Shown: in pieces, positions 61,340 to 64,000 of the stretch
Layout: every line of letters starts with the position of its first letter
How positions within the stretch are numbered: position 1 is the stretch's first letter
From: CAYUIG01 sp964444685
Lineage (GTDB): Bacteria; Gemmatimonadota; Gemmatimonadetes; Longimicrobiales; RSA9
Length of the DNA: 64,000 nt
NCBI GenBank assembly: GCA_964444685.1
Contig: CAYUIG010000010.1
Span: 16,176 to 80,175 of the forward strand
Direction of reading: 5' to 3'
Program-made: the position numbers and the translations under genes
The notes under the pieces: generated by a model
Told to the model about the DNA's origin: nothing
What the model saw: only the letters and a program-made list of their open reading frames with translations
Databases searched by the model: none

Positions 61340-63321
61340 ACTTCGAGTCGGGAGTCGGGAGTCGGGAGTCGAGAGCAGGGCAACTGCGGGGAATCGGGTG
61401 GATCATCCTCGCGTGTGCGGCGTGTGCAGGACGTGCGGAGCCTGTCGAGCCGACGCCCGTCGAAGCGGCCGCGCCGGCGCCGCTGCCCGCCATCGCGCCG
61501 CGCACGGGTGCACTGCAGCTCGACCTCGTGTATCCGCCGGAAGGTGCGGCGGTCGCGTCACGGGACTCGACGTTCGTATTCGGTTCGACGGGTACGGGCC
61601 AGGCGCGGCTCACCATCAACGGTGCGCCCGTGACCGTGTCGCCCAACGGTGCGTTTCTCGCCTTCCTGCCGGTCCCGCCCGACGGGCTCTACAGACTGGA
61701 GGCGAGCGCGAACGGCGCATCGCAGACGTTCGAGCGCACGGTGCAGGTCCCGCCGCCCGTCACGACGCCCACGGCTCCCGCGATCCTCGGCGGGCTGCGT
61801 CCCACGGGATCGTGGTCGGTCGCGCAGGGCAGCATGATCGAGTTTGCGTTCCGCGGCACGGCGGGCGGGCGTGGATTCCTCGTGCTGCCGGACGGCCGTC
61901 GCATCGCGCTGCTCGAGGAACCCGCCAGGACCGAGGCACTCTCGAACGCCGGTGACTTCGATCGTGCCGCGGGAGGTGCAGCGGCGATGTCGCAAGGAAG
62001 GCTCTCCGTGTACCGCGCGCTCGTGCCCGCGGTGCCGCTCACCGCGCGCGATACGTCGATCATGCGGCCGCTCTTCGGCTCGCTGGATGCTCCGGTTGGC
62101 GCGAAGGCGGAGCCGCTTCCGGCCGCGGTGCGCGGCGCGAGCTTCGAGCTCCTTGCCGGCGCGGACACGGTACGTCAGCCGCTGCCGCTCACACTGGCGC
62201 TTTACGACCCCGCGATGCCGCGCGTCGCGGTGGTGCAGGGTCCGCAGGACCGTCATTTCCGTGTGCGCGGGCGTCCGCACACGTCGGGGCCGTTCCACTG
62301 GTTCTGGCCGGCGGGCACGCGTCTGGTCCTGGTGGAGCAGCGCAACGACATGGTAGCGGCACGCCTTGCCGACGACATGATCGCGTGGCTGCCGGCGTCG
62401 GACGTGCGCATGCTGCCCGAAGGCACGCCGCCGCCGGGGGCCGTACTCGATGGTGCGCGCTTCTCGGCGCATGCGGGTTGGATCGAGCTGCGACTGCCGC
62501 TCGGCGCGCGGCTGCCCTACCAGGTCGACGAACGCGAACGCGCGCTCATCGTCGATGTGTTCGGTGCGGTGAGCGCCGTCAACTTCTTCCAGTACGGATC
62601 GCTGGATCCGCTGATCGAGCAGGCGGAGTGGAGCCAGCCCGCCGACAGCACCTTCCGCGTCACCATTCGCCTCACCGCGCCGGTGTGGGGATACGAGGCG
62701 GCGTATGAGGGTGACGTGCTCGTTCTGCGCATCCGTCGCCCGCCGGCGATCGATCCCGCGCGCCCGCTCGCCGGGCTGCTGATCGCGGTGGATGCCGGAC
62801 ACCCACCCGGCGGCGCGATTGGGCCGACGCGGTTGATGGAGTCGGAAGCGAACCTCGCAGTCGCGTTGCGTCTCCGGCCGATGCTGGAAGCCGCCGGTGC
62901 GCGCGTGCTGATGACGCGCGTCGACACGACGGCGGTTCCGCTCGGTGCACGACCCGAGATGGCGGCGGACTCGGGCGCACACATTCTCGTGTCCATCCAC
63001 AACAACGCGTTTCCGGATGGCGTGAATCCGTTCGAGAACAACGGCACGAGCGTGTACTACTACCACGCGCACGCGCAGGACCTTGCCGCGGCATTGCAGC
63101 GCGAGCTGCTGGCGGAGCTGGGGCTGCGCGACATCGGCATCGGCCGCGCCGACCTCGCGCTCGCGCGGCCGACGTGGCTGCCCGCGGCGCTCACGGAAAC
63201 GATGTTCCTGATGGTACCCGAGCAGGAAAACGCGCTGCGCCAGCCGGAGGTGCACGAGCGCATCGCGGCCGCGCACCTGCGTGCGCTGGAAGCGTTCGTG
63301 CGCCGGCGCGCGGGCCTCTGA
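61336..63321 (+). CDS. N-acetylmuramoyl-L-alanine amidase with large N-terminal region
   Basis: The protein has 661 residues from GTG 61336, which overlaps the symporter stop. The signal peptide has a lipobox-like ILACAAC. The first 480 residues hold beta-rich, possibly wall-binding modules (VYPPEGAAVASRDSTFVFGS; VLDGARFSAHAGWIELRLPL). The Amidase_3 domain follows: VDAGHPPGGAIGPTRLMESE, LVSIHNNAFPDG and the catalytic Glu in AALTETMFLMVPEQ. It cuts the amide between MurNAc and the stem peptide. The signal-peptide n-region is encoded by a 7-bp tandem repeat. It may feed the recycling operon upstream. Confidence 0.88.
61345..61379 (+). repeat. Heptanucleotide tandem repeat inside the amidase signal region
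   Basis: Three exact GAGTCGG units are followed by GAGTCGA and GAGCAGG, five units in 35 bp. It lies in frame in codons 4-15, encoding ESGVGSRESRAG. As the unit is not a multiple of three, gain or loss of one unit would shift the frame and switch the gene off. Confidence 0.8.
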
Positions 63322-63335
63322 CGGGACGACGGGTC

Positions 63336-64000
63336 GTGCGACGGATCGGGCTCGCAACGGCGCTGCTGCTCCTGTTCGCAGCCGGACCGGCCGCGGCGCA
63401 GATCGAACCCGACGTGCGCTACCGCACGCTCGATTCGGAACACTTCCGCCTCAGCTACGGTCCGGGGCTGGACACGCTCGCCATGCGCGCGATCGATGTG
63501 GCGGAGGCTGCGTACACGTACCTTGCCGAACGGCTGGATCGCGAGCCCGCGACACCGATCGACATCGTACTCACCGACAATCAGGACCTCACGAACGGAA
63601 CGGCCGGGGTGTTCCCGTCCAACCGCATCCGCCTGTGGGCGCGGCCGGCGGTGGGCGTGGATGGTCTCGACTTCAACGCGGACTGGCTCGAGCTCGTGAT
63701 CGTGCACGAGCTCACGCACATCTTCCATCTCGATGTCACGGGCGCACTCGGTCGCACCATGCGCGCTGTATTCGGCCGGCTGCCGCTGCTCTGGCCGATG
63801 TTCCCCGCCGTCGGCTCGCCGCGCTGGACCACGGAAGGGCTCGCGGTCGTGTACGAATCGGAGGCCACGGGCATGGGTCGCGCCCGTGGCAGCTACCATC
63901 GCATGGTCGTGCGGACGGACGCGCTCGAGGATGGCATCGAAGCCTACTCGCGTGTGAACGCGATCTCGCCGATCTGGCCGGGCGGCGAGCGGCCGTACAT
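63336..64000 (+). CDS. Secreted HExxH metallopeptidase, 5' part
   Basis: The first 221 or so residues are in the window; the gene runs past base 64000. A signal peptide (IGLATALLLLFAAGPAAAQ) starts from GTG 63336, 15 bp after the amidase gene. The mature part has YRTLDSEHFRLSYGPGLDTL and the zinc motif VIVHELTHIFHLD, with WTTEGLAVVYES giving the third ligand (Glu), as in gluzincins. In this family such domains are often followed by beta-propeller repeats, which would lie outside the window. It probably acts in the periplasm or outside the cell. Confidence 0.85.
   Translation, partial: MRRIGLATALLLLFAAGPAAAQIEPDVRYRTLDSEHFRLSYGPGLDTLAMRAIDVAEAAYTYLAERLDREPATPIDIVLTDNQDLTNGTAGVFPSNRIRLWARPAVGVDGLDFNADWLELVIVHELTHIFHLDVTGALGRTMRAVFGRLPLLWPMFPAVGSPRWTTEGLAVVYESEATGMGRARGSYHRMVVRTDALEDGIEAYSRVNAISPIWPGGERPY

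Overview
The window is strongly GC-rich, densely packed and mostly chromosomal housekeeping. Several features point to Gemmatimonadota, possibly a Longimicrobia-like lineage: an orphan duplicated FtsX-type permease (ADOP type), many secreted or lipoprotein hypotheticals, dispersed 'TTCACC...GGTGAA' inverted repeats with a GxxExxY gene, and many GTG or TTG starts with ATGA/GTGA overlaps. This is an inference from gene content; there is no rRNA here to confirm it. I found one tRNA (Lys-TTT), no rRNA, no CRISPR array and no prophage.

Layout. 0-2 kb: the 3' end of dapH, a 1.1-kb element with near-perfect 29-bp terminal inverted repeats around a transposase-like gene that has lost its catalytic residues, and an MgtC-like membrane protein. 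2-9 kb: PilT-type ATPase, a DapA-family lyase overlapping a membrane M28 peptidase, purA, a GT4 glycosyltransferase and a secreted protein. 9-13.6 kb: the translation and secretion operon ffh-rpsP-rimM-trmD-rplS-rnhB, closed by a strong terminator. 13.6-18 kb: small secreted and membrane proteins, an FMN oxidoreductase, tRNA-Lys, and a DUF411 gene whose conserved Cys codon is an in-frame TGA followed by a possible SECIS hairpin. 18-25 kb: ADOP permease, two-domain LigD and a DHH phosphoesterase. 25-33 kb: hydrolase, Tat-exported PLP enzyme, aminotransferase, APC permease and a fused 2-oxoacid dehydrogenase E1, with two copies of the inverted-repeat family, one of them carrying a PDDEXK-type GxxExxY gene.

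33-39 kb: a compact plus-strand block of a GspG-like protein, a VTT membrane protein, coaE, a PHP phosphoesterase, NrnA, a LOR/SDH-type ornithine cyclodeaminase-like enzyme and a Fur-family regulator with a palindrome at its start. 39-45 kb: arginine decarboxylase (speA) and agmatinase (speB) around two envelope proteins; with the LOR/SDH protein this suggests arginine, ornithine and polyamine metabolism. 45-49.6 kb: a phosphodiesterase-like enzyme, a CcdA-like thiol-redox membrane protein, a response regulator and an ABC exporter. 49.6-51.3 kb: two unusual non-coding repeat regions around a glycine-zipper lipoprotein. 51.3-54.2 kb: gamma-glutamyltransferase and an M20 amidohydrolase. 54.3-59.4 kb: a peptidoglycan-recycling operon (murQ-anmK-nagZ-like) with a membrane glycosyltransferase. 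59.4-64 kb: a solute:sodium symporter, an N-acetylmuramoyl-L-alanine amidase with a heptanucleotide repeat in its signal region, and the start of a secreted HExxH metallopeptidase that runs off the window.

The best leads are the candidate DUF411 selenoprotein, the TIR-bounded but catalytically stripped transposase homologue, and the four-copy inverted-repeat family with its single nuclease-like gene.
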